This document shows, in pieces, positions 1-10,259 of a stretch of 64,000 nt of DNA. The position numbers were made by a program, and so were the translations under genes. The notes below the pieces were generated by a model that saw only the letters and a list, made by a program, of their open reading frames with translations, was not told the DNA's origin and did no database searches. The stretch's first letter is position 1, and each line of letters opens with the position of its first letter. The stretch comes from Serratia liquefaciens ATCC 27592 (GTDB lineage: Bacteria > Pseudomonadota > Gammaproteobacteria > Enterobacterales > Enterobacteriaceae): contig NC_021741.1 in the NCBI RefSeq assembly GCF_000422085.1, positions 2,294,001 to 2,358,000 on the forward strand, read 5' to 3'.

Positions 1-1123
1 TGCCGACAATAAAGGTTGGGCCGCTGTGTTGCTCGGCGTTACGGTTGAGGTCTTCCACCCAGGTATTGCCGCGGGTAACGTCAGAAAGATTGGAGACAAT
101 CACCGTCGAATCTTTGCTGGTCAGCGAGTAGAACTCTGAATTCAATACGCGCATCAATCCGTCCTGATAAAAGAACGGCAGGTGAGATAACCAGGTTGGC
201 ACATTGAGGATAGAGAAGGGCAGAATATTCCAGGCGGTGGAGGCATAGTGGTCGTTGAAATTAACGATGTTATTGGTAGCGGACTCTTGTGGTGCGTCAT
301 GCACGCCCAGCGTTGCCGAAGTGCGCGTCGTGCCATCCAACGCGCGGAATACCGGATCGTTTTCGTAGCCGATATTAATGACTTTATCGCCGGTTTCGTA
401 TTGGGTAGGAGAAGCGAAGGCGATATAGTTGGACTGCGCATAGAAGCCACCCCAATTGCCGTCGCTGAGCGCCGCCATGCTGTTTACCGCCAAGCCGCCG
501 AGGCTGTGACCACTGATGGTAATGTCATCCCCACTCAGCCCGTGAGACTGGGCGAACTTGGCCACATCCCCCAGCAGGGTGCCGAAGGCTTTCAGGCTGT
601 AATTATCGGCATAACCACTGGGGCCGAAACCGGCCAGCAGGTCATTGACCAGATCGCCGATGGTATCGGTGATTAACGATTCACGCGGGCCGCTGGTGCC
701 GCGAAAAGCAATGCCGATGCCGGTGAGATTACCCTCGCTGTCGTATTTTCCCAGTACTTCGGCCTGTGCAGTGGTATAGCCCAGAGTTTCACCGTAATAG
801 GTGCCACGAGCGTCCGTTTTGCCCTGATAGCCTAATTGATCTGCGCTAATCAATGACCAGCCGGCGTTATTTACCGCCGCCAGCGCCGCCTTTTCCGAGT
901 CAGGGTTCCAGGGAATACCGGGTAATCCCCCCTGTGATTGAGTACTGCCTATCAACGCGGTGACCAGGGTTAAGGGCAGGCCCAGCCCGAAGCCGGTATT
1001 ATGATAGCCTTCATCAAAACCATTATCGATATTGTGATAGGCGTAGGTAGAAATTGCCATGGCATCGGTAAATAACGCTTTGGACTTCGCCTCATCGAGG
1101 CCTTGATAATTAAAGATTCCCAT
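1..1123 (-). CDS. lipA: Extracellular lipase LipA, N-terminal part (3' end outside window)
   Basis: Secreted triacylglycerol lipase of the Serratia/Pseudomonas family I.3, normally about 613 residues and exported by a dedicated ABC (type I) system using a C-terminal RTX and secretion signal. The visible 374 residues begin MGIFNYQGLDEAKSKALF and have no N-terminal signal peptide, as expected. All three catalytic residues are present: Ser207 in GHSLGG, Asp256 in ENDPVF and His314 in WLSHLP. The ATG at 1123 has an AGGAAC ribosome site. The glycine-rich repeats would lie beyond base 1. Family assignment is firm; the intact C-terminus cannot be judged. Confidence 0.95.
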   Translation of the reverse strand, partial: MGIFNYQGLDEAKSKALFTDAMAISTYAYHNIDNGFDEGYHNTGFGLGLPLTLVTALIGSTQSQGGLPGIPWNPDSEKAALAAVNNAGWSLISADQLGYQGKTDARGTYYGETLGYTTAQAEVLGKYDSEGNLTGIGIAFRGTSGPRESLITDTIGDLVNDLLAGFGPSGYADNYSLKAFGTLLGDVAKFAQSHGLSGDDITISGHSLGGLAVNSMAALSDGNWGGFYAQSNYIAFASPTQYETGDKVINIGYENDPVFRALDGTTRTSATLGVHDAPQESATNNIVNFNDHYASTAWNILPFSILNVPTWLSHLPFFYQDGLMRVLNSEFYSLTSKDSTVIVSNLSDVTRGNTWVEDLNRNAEQHSGPTFIVG

Positions 1124-1363
1124 ATCAGTTCCTTATGAATTAGCTGCGTTGCCGGGTTAATCTTTGAATAGCTATTGCAGCGAGTCGCAATGAAATGAGT
1201 ATGCCGCACGGCGTCTGGTCGGAGGACCGACATCGGTAGAATTATTATTAGTAGTAATTATTAAGAATGCGAATTTGATCGCCAAAATTGTGCGTGTTTT
1301 GTGCGGTGACGCGGCAGCTTCCCCTATACTGAACACTCACAGAGACTTCAAGGAGATTGATTG

Positions 1364-1888
1364 ATGAAACACTATTGGTATGCGGCCTTTGGTTTGATGG
1401 CCTGCGGCGTTGCTCAGGCGGCGACGGTGGATGTTGACATGAATCTGGTGACCGGACAGGGAATTGGTCAGGATATTGGCAAGGTGACGATCAGCGAAAC
1501 GCCTTATGGTTTGTTGTTTACGCCACAGCTCAAAGCCTTGCCGGCCGGCGTGCACGGTTTTCACGTTCATGAGAAGGGCAGTTGCGAACCGGGAATGAAG
1601 GACGGCAAGGCCGTCGCGGCGTTGGCGGCCGGCGGACATCTTGATCCACAAAAAACCGGTAAGCACCTTGGGCCATACGCCGACGGTCATTTGGGGGACT
1701 TGCCGGCCATTTACGTGACCGACGACGGCATGGCCAGCTACCCGGTGCTGGCGCCTCGGCTGAAAAAAATCAGCGAAATCAGCGGCAAGGCACTGATGGT
1801 GCACGCTGGTGGTGATAATCACTCCGATCATCCCAAACCGCTGGGTGGCGGAGGCGAACGCTTCGCCTGCGGCGTGATTAAGTCATAA
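1364..1888 (+). CDS. sodC: Superoxide dismutase [Cu-Zn], periplasmic
   Basis: Converts superoxide to peroxide and oxygen in the periplasm. It has a signal peptide ending near [10 protein letters not shown] and the copper/zinc ligand set: the HVH pair in [10 protein letters not shown], further His residues around GGHLDP and YADGHLGD, and DNHSDHP near the C-terminus. The two Cys (in GSCEPG and FACGVI) can form the usual disulfide. I chose the ATG at 1364, nine bases after AAGGAG, over the in-frame TTG at 1361. In E. coli sodC lies at the end of the ydhIJK transcription unit; here it is convergent with ydhK, with only six bases between the stops. Confidence 0.95.
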   Translation: MKHYWYAAFGLMACGVAQAATVDVDMNLVTGQGIGQDIGKVTISETPYGLLFTPQLKALPAGVHGFHVHEKGSCEPGMKDGKAVAALAAGGHLDPQKTGKHLGPYADGHLGDLPAIYVTDDGMASYPVLAPRLKKISEISGKALMVHAGGDNHSDHPKPLGGGGERFACGVIKS

Positions 1889-1894
1889 CAACGG

Positions 1895-3928
1895 TTAGCG
1901 GGCGGTGGATGTCGTCGCTGCGCTATCAACAGGGACAATCGCCTGCTGTAGCTGCTGCAACGAACAATAAAGCCGCCAAATTAAGCCTGCCAGATCGCGC
2001 GCCGCCTGTTCCGGGTGGTGCGCCAGCGCAGTACTCATGCGCTGCAGTTCTTGCAAGCTGGCGTCCAGCGAACTGTGCTGCACGCCTTTCTCCGTCATGA
2101 TTCCCCGCAGGCAATGAATACAGACGTCGCGAACCGCCGAGAGCGGATCGGAACGGGTTTGCCAGTCACGCAGTTGCCAGACGATATGGCTGCAGTTGAG
2201 CAGCACCACGCCCCAGCGCAATAACCAACTGCGCGCTTCTTGATCCTGACTTTGATTCAGTTGGCTGATGCGATGATAGATTCGCGATTCAAACTGGCTC
2301 TCGCTTTGCTGCGGTTTTTTGCTTAACTGATCGATAAAGTCCCGCCGCAGGGCGCGGATAATGCGCCGACTTTTGCGTTTGTCCGAGCTGGGTCGCAATA
2401 TTTGGAAGGCTAAACCGGCCAGCAATACCCCGACAATCTTCCCGATGCTGTCATTGATAAACGACTGATAGTCGTAGCTTGGTGGATTGGTGACGGAAAG
2501 AAAAGAACCCATGAATACGATCAGTTGGCCCCAGAGTGCGGCGTAGGAGGGGTGCTGCAGCTTGATCATCTGCATCGTTACCAGCACCGGGAACAGAAAG
2601 GCACAGAACAGCCAAAAATCATCAATCTGAATCATCAGGCCAAATTTCACCACAAAGCAGGCAATCGACAGCAGCAGCACCGCCTTTAGCAGGGTGGTGA
2701 TGCTGTTGATGGGGGACGGCGTGGAAGAGTAGAGCACGCAACTGATGGCAATCAGCGTCAGGGCCGAGCTGCCTGCGTCCCATTGGGTGTTAATCCAGTA
2801 AGCGCAACCGATGACAATGCACAAAAAGGTGCGCAGGCCGTTATACGCCGCTTCGTAGCTGTCGGTGTGACGAGCCAAAGAGGTGACACGCGGTGGCTGA
2901 ATATCGCTGACCGGCGTGGCGCTCTCCAGACGCTGCAACCAGCGGCTGGCGCCCAGATACAGCCAGCAGAAATGGCGCAGACGCAGCCAGAAGGCGCGAT
3001 GACGATAGTCGGCGGGATCTTGCGGTGCAATCTGTTGCAGTATGCGGGCCAAACGGTACTTGTCAGTCTCGGGGTTACGCAGCTCGGTCAGCAGTTGCTC
3101 CAGCACGCTGGCCAGGTTGGCCGGGCGATCCGGCCAGTTCAGCAGCATGCGGCGCAGGCTGGAGATCACGCTGGTAATACGTAACTGCTGGTGCAGCATA
3201 TAGTTGAGCAGATTATTCTGTCGGCGTAGCCGGTAGTGGCTCCAGAAAGCCTGAATACGCAGCAAGTTCATGGTCAGGATTTGGCCGATAACCCCTTCGT
3301 GCGAGGTACGCATCTGCACGGTGATTTCCGGCTGCCACAGCATCGCGGCATGTTCCAATAATCGCAGATGCATGCGCCGCAACGAGGTTAACAAGGCTTC
3401 GCCGTCAGAGGTGCTGGGCAGGATCATCATCATCAGACCGCCGCACAGAATACCGGTGATAACCTCACAAACGCGCGCTTGGGCAATATCAAAGATCTGC
3501 TGAGTGTCCGTCACGTTGACGGTGCTGAAGGCGATGATGGCAGCGGTGTAGCCCGCCAGCGCGAAGGCGTAGGAAACGTTGTTCTGATAGTGGTTTGAAA
3601 TGTAAGTGCACAGGCCGATCCAGGCGGCGATAAACAGCGTGAACAGCCAGGGGTCATTCAGGCAATGGCCGGCGATGGCCACCGATGCCGCAGCGCCGAC
3701 CAGGCTGCCGAAAACCCGGCCGATGCTTTTACTGATCACACCGCCGACGGTGGGGAAGCTGACTACCGCGGCCGATGTGAGCGCCCAGTAAGGTTCGTCA
3801 AGATTGAGAACAAAAGCGACCCACAGTGACAGGCACATCGCCAGTGAATTGCGCAGTGCATAACGCCATTGTCCGCCGGTGGCTTTTCCCCAAGGGGTAC
3901 GGTTCCATTCCAAAAAAGGCAGGTTCAC
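1895..3928 (-). CDS. ydhK: FUSC/AaeB-family inner-membrane efflux subunit YdhK
   Basis: Large inner-membrane protein of the aromatic-acid efflux (AaeB/FUSC) type, 677 residues. It has two membrane domains: an N-terminal block of hydrophobic segments to about residue 175 ([21 protein letters not shown] motif region) and a second block at about 360-520, separated and followed by cytoplasmic regions. It is collinear with E. coli YdhK from memory. The start is GTG with TAAGG upstream. It lies 9 bases after ydhJ and would work with that periplasmic adaptor. Substrate unknown; aaeB-like exporters move aromatic carboxylates. Confidence 0.9.
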   Translation of the reverse strand: MNLPFLEWNRTPWGKATGGQWRYALRNSLAMCLSLWVAFVLNLDEPYWALTSAAVVSFPTVGGVISKSIGRVFGSLVGAAASVAIAGHCLNDPWLFTLFIAAWIGLCTYISNHYQNNVSYAFALAGYTAAIIAFSTVNVTDTQQIFDIAQARVCEVITGILCGGLMMMILPSTSDGEALLTSLRRMHLRLLEHAAMLWQPEITVQMRTSHEGVIGQILTMNLLRIQAFWSHYRLRRQNNLLNYMLHQQLRITSVISSLRRMLLNWPDRPANLASVLEQLLTELRNPETDKYRLARILQQIAPQDPADYRHRAFWLRLRHFCWLYLGASRWLQRLESATPVSDIQPPRVTSLARHTDSYEAAYNGLRTFLCIVIGCAYWINTQWDAGSSALTLIAISCVLYSSTPSPINSITTLLKAVLLLSIACFVVKFGLMIQIDDFWLFCAFLFPVLVTMQMIKLQHPSYAALWGQLIVFMGSFLSVTNPPSYDYQSFINDSIGKIVGVLLAGLAFQILRPSSDKRKSRRIIRALRRDFIDQLSKKPQQSESQFESRIYHRISQLNQSQDQEARSWLLRWGVVLLNCSHIVWQLRDWQTRSDPLSAVRDVCIHCLRGIMTEKGVQHSSLDASLQELQRMSTALAHHPEQAARDLAGLIWRLYCSLQQLQQAIVPVDSAATTSTAR

Positions 3929-3937
3929 ACGTTAGCC

Positions 3938-4795
3938 TTACTGATGAATCGAGATGGTGCAGGTGGTGCCGGCTACCAGGGGCAAATCAGTCGGGACATT
4001 CAGCAATTTTATCCGGACTGGCACACGCTGAGCCAAGCGCACCCAAGGTACATTGGGTTTAACATCCATTAATAAATCTGCGCTGCTTTCGACGCTTTGA
4101 TCGTAAATGGCGCGGCCAATACTCTCCACCTGCCCCTGGAGCGGAATGTTGCCATTATATAAAACGATGTCGGCTTTATTGCCCTCTTTTATATGTTTTA
4201 ACTTGGTTTCTTCAAAATAACCGAGCACATAAAACGAGTGCATGTCGACCAGCGCAACCAGAGGAGAACCGGCGCTGGCGTAGTTACCCACGCGGGTTTG
4301 TAAATTGGTGATATAGCCATCGGTAGGGGCATAAATTTTAGTTTTACTTAAATTCCATTTTGCCTGTTCCAGATTAGCCTGTGCGGCTTTATACGCGGCT
4401 TTCATTGCCTGCGCCGCTAAATTTGACTCATCCATATCTTCCGCTGAAATAACATTTTTCGGCAGGCCGCGGCGGCGAGCCGCCTCATGATCGGCCTTAG
4501 CCAAATCAGACTGCGCTTTTGCCAGCGCGGCCTCAGCATTGTCCAGCGCAATCTGGTAAGGCACGGGGTCGATCGTAAAAATCAGACTTCCCGCAGGTAT
4601 GAACTGATTGTCATGAACGGTTATTTTCTCTAATCTTCCAGAAACTTCTGGTGTGATATTGACGAGTTCGGCGCGCACCTTTCCATCGCGGGTCCAGGGG
4701 GATTGCATATAGTAATTCCATAACCACCAACCGGCACAGATGGCAATGGCACAGACGATTACCGTAGAAAAATATTTTAATGTTTTATACGTCAT
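3938..4795 (-). CDS. ydhJ: HlyD/EmrA-type membrane fusion protein YdhJ
   Basis: Periplasmic adaptor of 285 residues that links the YdhK inner-membrane pump to an outer-membrane channel. An N-terminal membrane anchor (about residues 8-28) is followed by a biotinyl-lipoyl-like half (RAELVNITPEVSGRL), a coiled-coil hairpin rich in Ala/Gln/Lys (about 85-145) and a beta-barrel domain (YFEETKLKHIKEG). It starts three bases after the ydhI stop, so ydhI-ydhJ-ydhK form one operon. The adjacent divergent slyA and its operator suggest SlyA control. Confidence 0.9.
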   Translation of the reverse strand: MTYKTLKYFSTVIVCAIAICAGWWLWNYYMQSPWTRDGKVRAELVNITPEVSGRLEKITVHDNQFIPAGSLIFTIDPVPYQIALDNAEAALAKAQSDLAKADHEAARRRGLPKNVISAEDMDESNLAAQAMKAAYKAAQANLEQAKWNLSKTKIYAPTDGYITNLQTRVGNYASAGSPLVALVDMHSFYVLGYFEETKLKHIKEGNKADIVLYNGNIPLQGQVESIGRAIYDQSVESSADLLMDVKPNVPWVRLAQRVPVRIKLLNVPTDLPLVAGTTCTISIHQ

Positions 4796-4798
4796 GAG

Positions 4799-5035
4799 TT
4801 ACCAACTCGCTAAAAGCCACAGGGAGCCGCTGACGGCGATGACGAAAATAGACAAATCCATCAGCATAGGGTGCCAAATTTCGCCGGAATAAATCCAGTC
4901 TCGCAACAGGTGGTGTACCAGTAGCCATAAAATCAGGCCTAGCAAAACAGCCTTAAATAGGGGCGGAAAATAAAGCGAGGCGCCCAGCACCAAATCGGGT
5001 AGCGGGGACGAGGCATGAAGCCATGAAGTATTCAC
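4799..5035 (-). CDS. ydhI: DUF1656 small inner-membrane protein YdhI
   Basis: 78-residue membrane protein with two hydrophobic segments ([18 protein letters not shown] and the C-terminal [15 protein letters not shown]) and the DUF1656 hallmark [14 protein letters not shown]. Members sit at the head of AaeB-type efflux operons, and their exact role is not established. The start appears to be GTG at 5035 with GGGA nine bases upstream. First gene of ydhIJK. Confidence 0.85.
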   Translation of the reverse strand: MNTSWLHASSPLPDLVLGASLYFPPLFKAVLLGLILWLLVHHLLRDWIYSGEIWHPMLMDLSIFVIAVSGSLWLLASW

Positions 5036-5187
5036 ATTAACAATCCCAGTGAGTGAATATGTTGAGCGGTTGCATAGAGAATAAACAATAACTGATCAAA
5101 ATGGTGGCTATTTCCACAATATACATTATATACATTTGTGTTTTTAATGTGAGTTACTCAAAATAGTCTAAGCTCTGGGAGGGTATG

Positions 5188-5199
5188 TTAGCATGCTAA
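5188..5199. promoter_or_regulatory. SlyA operator
   Basis: Perfect 12-bp palindrome TTAGCATGCTAA lying just before the slyA ribosome site and within the slyA-ydhI divergent region. It differs from the published SlyA consensus TTAGCAAGCTAA at one central base. Its position predicts autorepression of slyA and possibly control of ydhIJK. Confidence 0.75.
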
Positions 5200-5215
5200 T
5201 TATAAGGAGGGGTAA

Positions 5216-5650
5216 GTGGAGTCAACATTAGGTTCAGATTTAGCACGATTAGTTCGTGTATGGCGCGCGCTCATCGATCATCGGCTCAAGCCGCTGGCGC
5301 TCACGCAAACGCATTGGGTTACTTTGCACAGTATCAATCGTTTGCCGCCGGAGCAGTCACAGATCCAGCTGGCTAAAGCGATCGGCATTGAGCAACCGTC
5401 ATTGGTTCGTACTCTGGACCAACTGGAAGAGAAGGGGTTGATTACTCGCCACACCTGCGCCAACGATCGGCGTGCAAAGCGTATCAAACTGACTGAAGCG
5501 GCCGATCCCATCATCCGGGAAGTGGACAGCGTCATCAGCTCTACGCGGGGCGAGATTCTGAGCGGCATTACTACTGATGAAGTACAACTGTTGGTTGGTT
5601 TAATTGGCAAGCTTGAGCAAAACATCACTGAACTACAAAATAAACAATAA
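5216..5650 (+). CDS. slyA: MarR-family transcriptional regulator SlyA
   Basis: Winged-helix dimeric regulator of 144 residues, close to E. coli/Salmonella SlyA throughout ([14 protein letters not shown] start, LTQTHWVTL, recognition region [19 protein letters not shown], wing [11 protein letters not shown]). It counteracts H-NS at many genes and binds small aromatic ligands. The GTG start has a strong AAGGAGGGG site, and an operator palindrome overlaps the region just upstream. It is divergent from ydhIJK, as in E. coli. Confidence 0.97.
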   Translation: MESTLGSDLARLVRVWRALIDHRLKPLALTQTHWVTLHSINRLPPEQSQIQLAKAIGIEQPSLVRTLDQLEEKGLITRHTCANDRRAKRIKLTEAADPIIREVDSVISSTRGEILSGITTDEVQLLVGLIGKLEQNITELQNKQ

Positions 5651-5692
5651 GAATTTCTTTTTATTCGATTAGATTTCACAGCATCGGAAATG

Positions 5693-5719
5693 AAACCGGA
5701 GGCCTAAAGCCTCCGGTTT
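5693..5719. terminator. Bidirectional terminator between slyA and slyB
   Basis: Perfect 11-bp stem (AAACCGGAGGC and its complement) with a five-base loop, ending in TTTT on the plus strand and in a T-containing tract on the minus strand. It serves the convergent slyA and slyB. Confidence 0.85.
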
Positions 5720-5735
5720 TACCCATCTGTATCGC

Positions 5736-6200
5736 TTACAGCGGAGATACGGTAATGGTGTCGCCAGTACGAGCCATACGAACACGCTGGCCTGGGCTGA
5801 ACTTGGTCGCGCCCGCCTTCTGAACCACCACGATGTTCTCTTTCTGGTCAGTTTTGATTTCCAGCTCGTAGCCTGAGGTACGGCCTGCGGCTTCGCCGAT
5901 GCTGTTACCCGCTACGCCACCGGCGACTGCGCCGGCTGCGGTTGCCAGGCTGCGACCGGTACCGCCGCCAACGGTGTTACCGAGGAAGCCACCCAATACG
6001 GCACCACCGATTGCGCCAATGGTATTCGACGTTTCACCACCCTGGATCTTGACTGGGCGCACCGAAACCAGCGTGCCATAAGTCACGGTTTGAACCTGTT
6101 TGGCCTGCGAAGCGGAATAAACGTCGCCGGACATGGATTCATTGGCGCACCCTGCCAGCGTAACTGCGGCGATAGCAACGACGAGAAGACGCTTGATCAT
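5736..6200 (-). CDS. slyB: Outer membrane lipoprotein SlyB
   Basis: 154-residue lipoprotein with a lipobox LAGC at Cys17 after MIKRLLVVAIAAVT. A glycine-zipper segment (GAIGGAVLGGFLGNTVGGGTG and GAVAGGVAGNSIGEAAG, about residues 67-115) is followed by a C-terminal beta domain. SlyB is a conserved PhoP-regulated outer-membrane protein. I chose the ATG at 6200 because the lipobox is then placed normally and AGGAG lies upstream. A candidate PhoP box is found about 140 bases upstream. Confidence 0.95.
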   Translation of the reverse strand: MIKRLLVVAIAAVTLAGCANESMSGDVYSASQAKQVQTVTYGTLVSVRPVKIQGGETSNTIGAIGGAVLGGFLGNTVGGGTGRSLATAAGAVAGGVAGNSIGEAAGRTSGYELEIKTDQKENIVVVQKAGATKFSPGQRVRMARTGDTITVSPL

Positions 6201-6339
6201 ATAAAACTCCTGTTGGTAGTAGTCCATAACCTGGGGAACCTTTCCAGGCCAGATTCAATGAAAATGATAGACAAAGTATGGCTCAAACGCACGCACATCA
6301 CCATGACCCGCTACTGCATGCAGCTTAACGTTGCGCTGT

Positions 6340-6356
6340 TCAACCAATAATAAACG
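6340..6356 (-). promoter_or_regulatory. Candidate PhoP box upstream of slyB
   Basis: On the minus strand the hexamers CGTTTA and GGTTGA are separated by five bases. The PhoP box is two (T/G)GTTTA hexamers with the same 5-base gap, so each half has one or two mismatches. slyB is a known PhoP target in E. coli and Salmonella. No strong -10 follows, so this is tentative. Confidence 0.4.
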
Positions 6357-6569
6357 GTGGTTTAGCTTTATAACAGCGCCGCAGGAAATTCCGTTGCGCG
6401 TTGAGCCATCGTTTAGCGCTGGTTATCAACCGGGGAAGTGAGCAGAAAAACAGGCGCATTGCTCACAGAGGTGAAAAAAGACAACAGAATTCATGGCGTT
6501 AATGTTTCAATTCTGGTTTATTTGTTGGGTCAAAAATTTGCTTCCCCGCGCAGGGTAAAGGATGTTGCT

Positions 6570-7691
6570 ATGAAGTCAGGCCGCTATATAGGTGTTATGT
6601 CCGGCACCAGTCTGGATGGCATCGACGTGGTGCTTGCCGCGATAGACGGACGAATGGTGGCGCAGCAGGCCAGTTACAGCCATCCGATGCCGATTCAGCT
6701 CAAGCAGGATATTCTCGGTATGTGCCAGGGGCAACAGACCACGCTTGCTGCAGTGGGGCGACTGGATGCGCAGCTCGGCACCTTGTTTGGTGAGGCGGTG
6801 CTTGGCCTGCTAAAGCAAACCGGCGTGTCGGCTCAGGACATCACCGCCATCGGTTGCCATGGTCAGACGGTATGGCACGAGCCAGAAGGCGACGCCCGTT
6901 TTTCTATGCAATTGGGCGATAACAATCGCATTGCAGCGCTGACCAACATCACCACCGTGGGGGATTTCCGTCGGCGCGATATGGCCTATGGGGGCCAGGG
7001 CGCGCCACTTGTGCCGGCCTTCCATCAGGCGTTGTTGGCGCATCCGGTGGAACGCCGCATGGTGCTGAACATCGGCGGCATTGCCAATCTTTCGATGTTG
7101 TTGCCGGGGGCGCCGGTGCGAGGTTTCGATACCGGGCCGGGCAATATGCTGATGGACGCTTGGGTATGGCGCCATCGCTCGCAGCCTTACGATAAAGACG
7201 GCGCCTGGGCGATGGAAGGCCGTGTCTGCCTGCCTCTGTTGCAGCAGATGCTGGCCGATCCTTACTTTGCGCTGCCGGCACCGAAAAGTACCGGCCGTGA
7301 GTATTTCAATGCGGCCTGGCTGGAACGTCAGCTTACGGGACTGCCGGCGGTCAAGCCGGTTGACGTACAAACTACGTTGACGGAACTGACGGCGATCACT
7401 ATCTGCGAGCAGGTCCAGTTGGCTGGCGGGTGCGAACGCCTATTGGTCTGCGGTGGTGGGGCGCGTAACCCATTGCTGATGGCGCGGATGTCGGCGCTAC
7501 TGCCCGGCACCGAAGTGTGCCTGACTGACGATTTCGGCATCAGCGGCGATGATATGGAAGCGCTGGCCTTCGCCTGGCTGGCGTTTCGTACCTTGTCTGG
7601 CCAGCCCGGCAATCTGCCTTCGGTTACCGGTGCCAGCCGTGAAACCCTGCTGGGTGGGATTTATCCGGTTTTGCCTTTAGGGGGCCGTTAG
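6570..7691 (+). CDS. anmK: Anhydro-N-acetylmuramic acid kinase
   Basis: Phosphorylates and opens 1,6-anhydro-MurNAc to MurNAc-6-phosphate, in the cytoplasmic recycling of peptidoglycan. 373 residues (E. coli 369) with the ATP-binding [15 protein letters not shown] at the N-terminus, the [23 protein letters not shown] block carrying the catalytic Asp, and [13 protein letters not shown] chose the ATG at 6570 preceded by AAAGGA; the frame is open further upstream but that part has no family similarity. Recycling matters here because ampR-ampC in the same window senses muropeptides. Confidence 0.96.
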   Translation: MKSGRYIGVMSGTSLDGIDVVLAAIDGRMVAQQASYSHPMPIQLKQDILGMCQGQQTTLAAVGRLDAQLGTLFGEAVLGLLKQTGVSAQDITAIGCHGQTVWHEPEGDARFSMQLGDNNRIAALTNITTVGDFRRRDMAYGGQGAPLVPAFHQALLAHPVERRMVLNIGGIANLSMLLPGAPVRGFDTGPGNMLMDAWVWRHRSQPYDKDGAWAMEGRVCLPLLQQMLADPYFALPAPKSTGREYFNAAWLERQLTGLPAVKPVDVQTTLTELTAITICEQVQLAGGCERLLVCGGGARNPLLMARMSALLPGTEVCLTDDFGISGDDMEALAFAWLAFRTLSGQPGNLPSVTGASRETLLGGIYPVLPLGGR

Positions 7692-7736
7692 CTCTGTTAG
7701 GATAGAAATCGACAGATTTCCCTAAGGAGCAACAGC

Positions 7737-8039
7737 ATGAAAAAAATCATTATTGCCGCCGGTGTACTGGCGTTGGCCGGTTGCAGCTACGTTCTGCCGC
7801 AAAGCAGCCAGACTCTGCATTATCAGTGTGGCACCACGCCACTGACGGTGGCGCTGGACGGCAAGGAGAGCACCGTCAGCATGTTGATGGATGGCGAGCA
7901 ACTGACGCTGAAGCAGGTGCTGGCCATGACCGGGGCAAAATACAGCGACGGTAAATACACCTTCTGGTCCAAAGGCCAAAACGCCTACCTTGAGCGTAAT
8001 GGCAAAGTGATCATGAGCGACTGCACGCTGGCGAATTGA
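7737..8039 (+). CDS. mliC: Membrane-bound C-type lysozyme inhibitor MliC
   Basis: 100-residue lipoprotein that blocks host c-type lysozyme. Lipobox LAGC places the lipidated Cys at residue 16, followed by the MliC domain (LHYQCGTTPLTV, ending TFWSKGQNAYLERNGKVIMSDC). Two conserved Cys remain for the domain disulfide. It lies 45 bases after anmK, the same arrangement as E. coli anmK-mliC. Confidence 0.93.
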   Translation: MKKIIIAAGVLALAGCSYVLPQSSQTLHYQCGTTPLTVALDGKESTVSMLMDGEQLTLKQVLAMTGAKYSDGKYTFWSKGQNAYLERNGKVIMSDCTLAN

Positions 8040-8051
8040 TCCGGCGGTTGC

Positions 8052-8080
8052 GGCGTCAGATCGATTGAGATCCTGACGCC
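8052..8080 (+). terminator. Hairpin after mliC
   Basis: GGCGTCAG paired with CTGACGCC, extended by ATC/GAT after a one-base bulge. It is not followed by a T-tract, so it may be a transcript-stabilising 3' hairpin rather than an intrinsic terminator. Confidence 0.4.
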
Positions 8081-8126
8081 GCTGGCGCAGAATAGAATCA
8101 CGATTTTTCAGTTGGTTGATAACCCA

Positions 8127-8780
8127 ATGATTGAAAATAATGAATTTGATGTTGCGGACCTGCGCCGTGAATACACCCGGGGTGGCCTGCGTCGCAACGA
8201 TCTGACCGCCAATCCGCTGGAGCTGTTCGAAAAGTGGCTTAAACAGGCCTGCGACGCTCGTTTGGCCGATCCGACAGCCATGTGTGTGGCAACCGTGGAT
8301 GAAAATGGTCAACCCTATCAGCGTATTGTTTTGCTTAAGCATGTGGATGAAAAAGGGTTGGTGTTCTACACCAACCTGGGCAGCCGCAAAGCACAGCAAT
8401 TGGCGAATAACCCGCATATCAGCCTGCTGTTCCCGTGGCACATGCTTGACCGCCAGGTGATTTTCCTCGGTAAGGCGGAACGGCTTTCCACTTTAGAAGT
8501 AATGAAGTACTTCGCCAGTCGCCCGAAAGACAGCCAGATCGGCGCTTGGGTGTCGCAGCAGTCATCGCGCATTTCCGCGCGCGGGGTGCTAGAAAGCAAA
8601 TTCCTCGAGCTGAAGCAAAAATTCCAACAGGGTGAAGTCCCGCTGCCGAGTTTCTGGGGCGGATTCCGGGTCAAGTTCGACTCCGTCGAGTTCTGGCAGG
8701 GCGGTGCCAACCGCCTGCACGACCGTTTCCTGTACCAACGGGACGGGAATGACTGGAAAATTGACCGACTGGCGCCCTGA
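8127..8780 (+). CDS. pdxH: Pyridoxine/pyridoxamine 5'-phosphate oxidase
   Basis: FMN enzyme making pyridoxal 5'-phosphate from PNP or PMP, the last step of vitamin B6 synthesis and salvage. 217 residues and near-identical to E. coli PdxH in the core: [60 protein letters not shown] and the C-terminal HDRFLYQRD...WKIDRLAP. I chose the ATG at 8127 by homology; a TTG at 8112 would add five residues. Neither has a clear ribosome site. Confidence 0.96.
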   Translation: MIENNEFDVADLRREYTRGGLRRNDLTANPLELFEKWLKQACDARLADPTAMCVATVDENGQPYQRIVLLKHVDEKGLVFYTNLGSRKAQQLANNPHISLLFPWHMLDRQVIFLGKAERLSTLEVMKYFASRPKDSQIGAWVSQQSSRISARGVLESKFLELKQKFQQGEVPLPSFWGGFRVKFDSVEFWQGGANRLHDRFLYQRDGNDWKIDRLAP

Positions 8781-8799
8781 AGACCGAAAATCCCCCTTA

Positions 8800-8830
8800 A
8801 GCGCTGGCACTGATGTCGCCGGCGCTTTAT
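8800..8830 (+). terminator. Terminator after pdxH
   Basis: AGCGCTGGC paired with GCCGGCGCT (one mismatch), nine-base loop, followed by TTATTCT. It separates pdxH from tyrS. Confidence 0.6.
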
Positions 8831-8919
8831 TCTATGCGGTATTCTGAATTTTATATTTCGCCAGTGGGCGAAAGGTCGTGTACCGACAAAGGTGCATTCG
8901 TTTATACATGGAGTCATTG

Positions 8920-10194
8920 ATGGCAAGCAGCAACTTGATTAAACAACTGCAAGAGCGGGGCCTCGTTGCCCAGGTTACGGATGAGGAAGCGTTAGCAGAG
9001 CGACTGGCGCAAGGGCCAATTGCACTGTATTGCGGTTTCGATCCGACCGCTGACAGCTTGCATTTGGGCCATCTGGTTCCTCTGTTGTGCCTGAAGCGTT
9101 TCCAGCTTGCCGGCCACAAACCGGTCGCGCTGGTGGGGGGCGCCACGGGGCTTATCGGCGATCCGAGCTTCAAAGCGGCTGAACGTAAGCTGAACACCAC
9201 CGATACCGTGAACGAGTGGGTAGAAAAAATCCGCAAACAGGTTTCTCCGTTCCTGGATTTCGACTGTGGCAACAACAGCGCGGTAGCAGCCAACAACTAC
9301 GACTGGTTCGGCGGCATGAACGTGCTGACCTTCCTGCGTGATATCGGCAAACACTTCTCCGTCAACCAGATGATCAACAAGGAAGCGGTGAAGCAGCGTT
9401 TGAACCGTGACGATTCCGGTATCTCGTTCACCGAGTTCTCCTACAATCTGCTGCAGGGCTTCGACTTCGCCGAGCTCTACAACCGTCACCAGGTTGAGCT
9501 GCAGATCGGCGGCTCCGACCAGTGGGGCAACATCACCTCAGGTATCGATCTGACCCGCCGCATGCATCAGCAGCAGGTGTTCGGCCTGACCGTGCCTTTG
9601 ATCACCAAAGCCGACGGCACCAAATTCGGCAAGACCGAAGGTGGCGCAGTCTGGTTGGCACCTGAAAAAACCAGCCCGTACAAGTTCTACCAATTCTGGA
9701 TCAACACCGCCGACGCCGACGTGTACCGCTTCCTGAAGTTCTTCACCTTTATGGATCTGGCCGAAATCAACGCGCTGGAAGAAGAAGACAAGAACAGCGG
9801 CAAGGCACCGCGTGCCCAGTATGTGTTGGCAGAAGAAGTGACCGGCATGGTGCATGGTGCGGAAGGCTTGGCTGCGGCCAAACGTATCACCCAGAGCCTG
9901 TTCTCCGGTGCACTGCACGACATGACTGAAGCTGACTTCGCTCAGTTGGCGCAGGACGGTATGCCGACCATCAAGCTCGATGGCGACGCCGATCTGCAAC
10001 AGGCGCTGGTGAATGCCGAGCTGGTACCTTCACGCGGCCAGGCTCGCACCATGATTGGCTCCAATGCAGTGACCATCAACGGTGAGAAGCAGTCTAACGC
10101 CGAATACACCTTCAGCGACGCCGATCGCCTGTTCGGTCGTTATACGCTGCTGCGTCGCGGCAAAAAACATTACTGCCTGGTAGATTGGCAGTAA
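8920..10194 (+). CDS. tyrS: Tyrosyl-tRNA synthetase
   Basis: Class I aminoacyl-tRNA synthetase of 424 residues, the same length as E. coli TyrS. The HIGH-type signature is HLGHL, the KMSKS loop is KFGKT, the [11 protein letters not shown] tyrosine/ATP-site block is intact, and an S4-like RNA-binding domain closes the protein ([20 protein letters not shown]). I chose the ATG at 8920 with GGAG eight bases upstream, matching the [14 protein letters not shown] start of the family; the open frame upstream is not conserved. Confidence 0.98.
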   Translation: MASSNLIKQLQERGLVAQVTDEEALAERLAQGPIALYCGFDPTADSLHLGHLVPLLCLKRFQLAGHKPVALVGGATGLIGDPSFKAAERKLNTTDTVNEWVEKIRKQVSPFLDFDCGNNSAVAANNYDWFGGMNVLTFLRDIGKHFSVNQMINKEAVKQRLNRDDSGISFTEFSYNLLQGFDFAELYNRHQVELQIGGSDQWGNITSGIDLTRRMHQQQVFGLTVPLITKADGTKFGKTEGGAVWLAPEKTSPYKFYQFWINTADADVYRFLKFFTFMDLAEINALEEEDKNSGKAPRAQYVLAEEVTGMVHGAEGLAAAKRITQSLFSGALHDMTEADFAQLAQDGMPTIKLDGDADLQQALVNAELVPSRGQARTMIGSNAVTINGEKQSNAEYTFSDADRLFGRYTLLRRGKKHYCLVDWQ

Positions 10195-10208
10195 ACGAAA
10201 TTGCAGCA

Positions 10209-10237
10209 AAGGGGCCCTCAGCGGCCCCTTTATTTTT
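10209..10237 (+). terminator. Terminator after tyrS
   Basis: Perfect AAGGGGCC/GGCCCCTT stem with a six-base loop and TATTTTT tail. Confidence 0.85.
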
Positions 10238-10259
10238 AAGGCATCAGAGCAAATTTTTG

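Noticed and set aside
248..676. 142-codon plus-strand frame inside lipA
   Set aside because: Antisense to the lipase catalytic domain, whose triad residues are all in the minus frame.
7722..8441. 239-codon minus-strand frame across mliC and pdxH
   Set aside because: Overlaps two well-identified genes on the other strand and resembles nothing.
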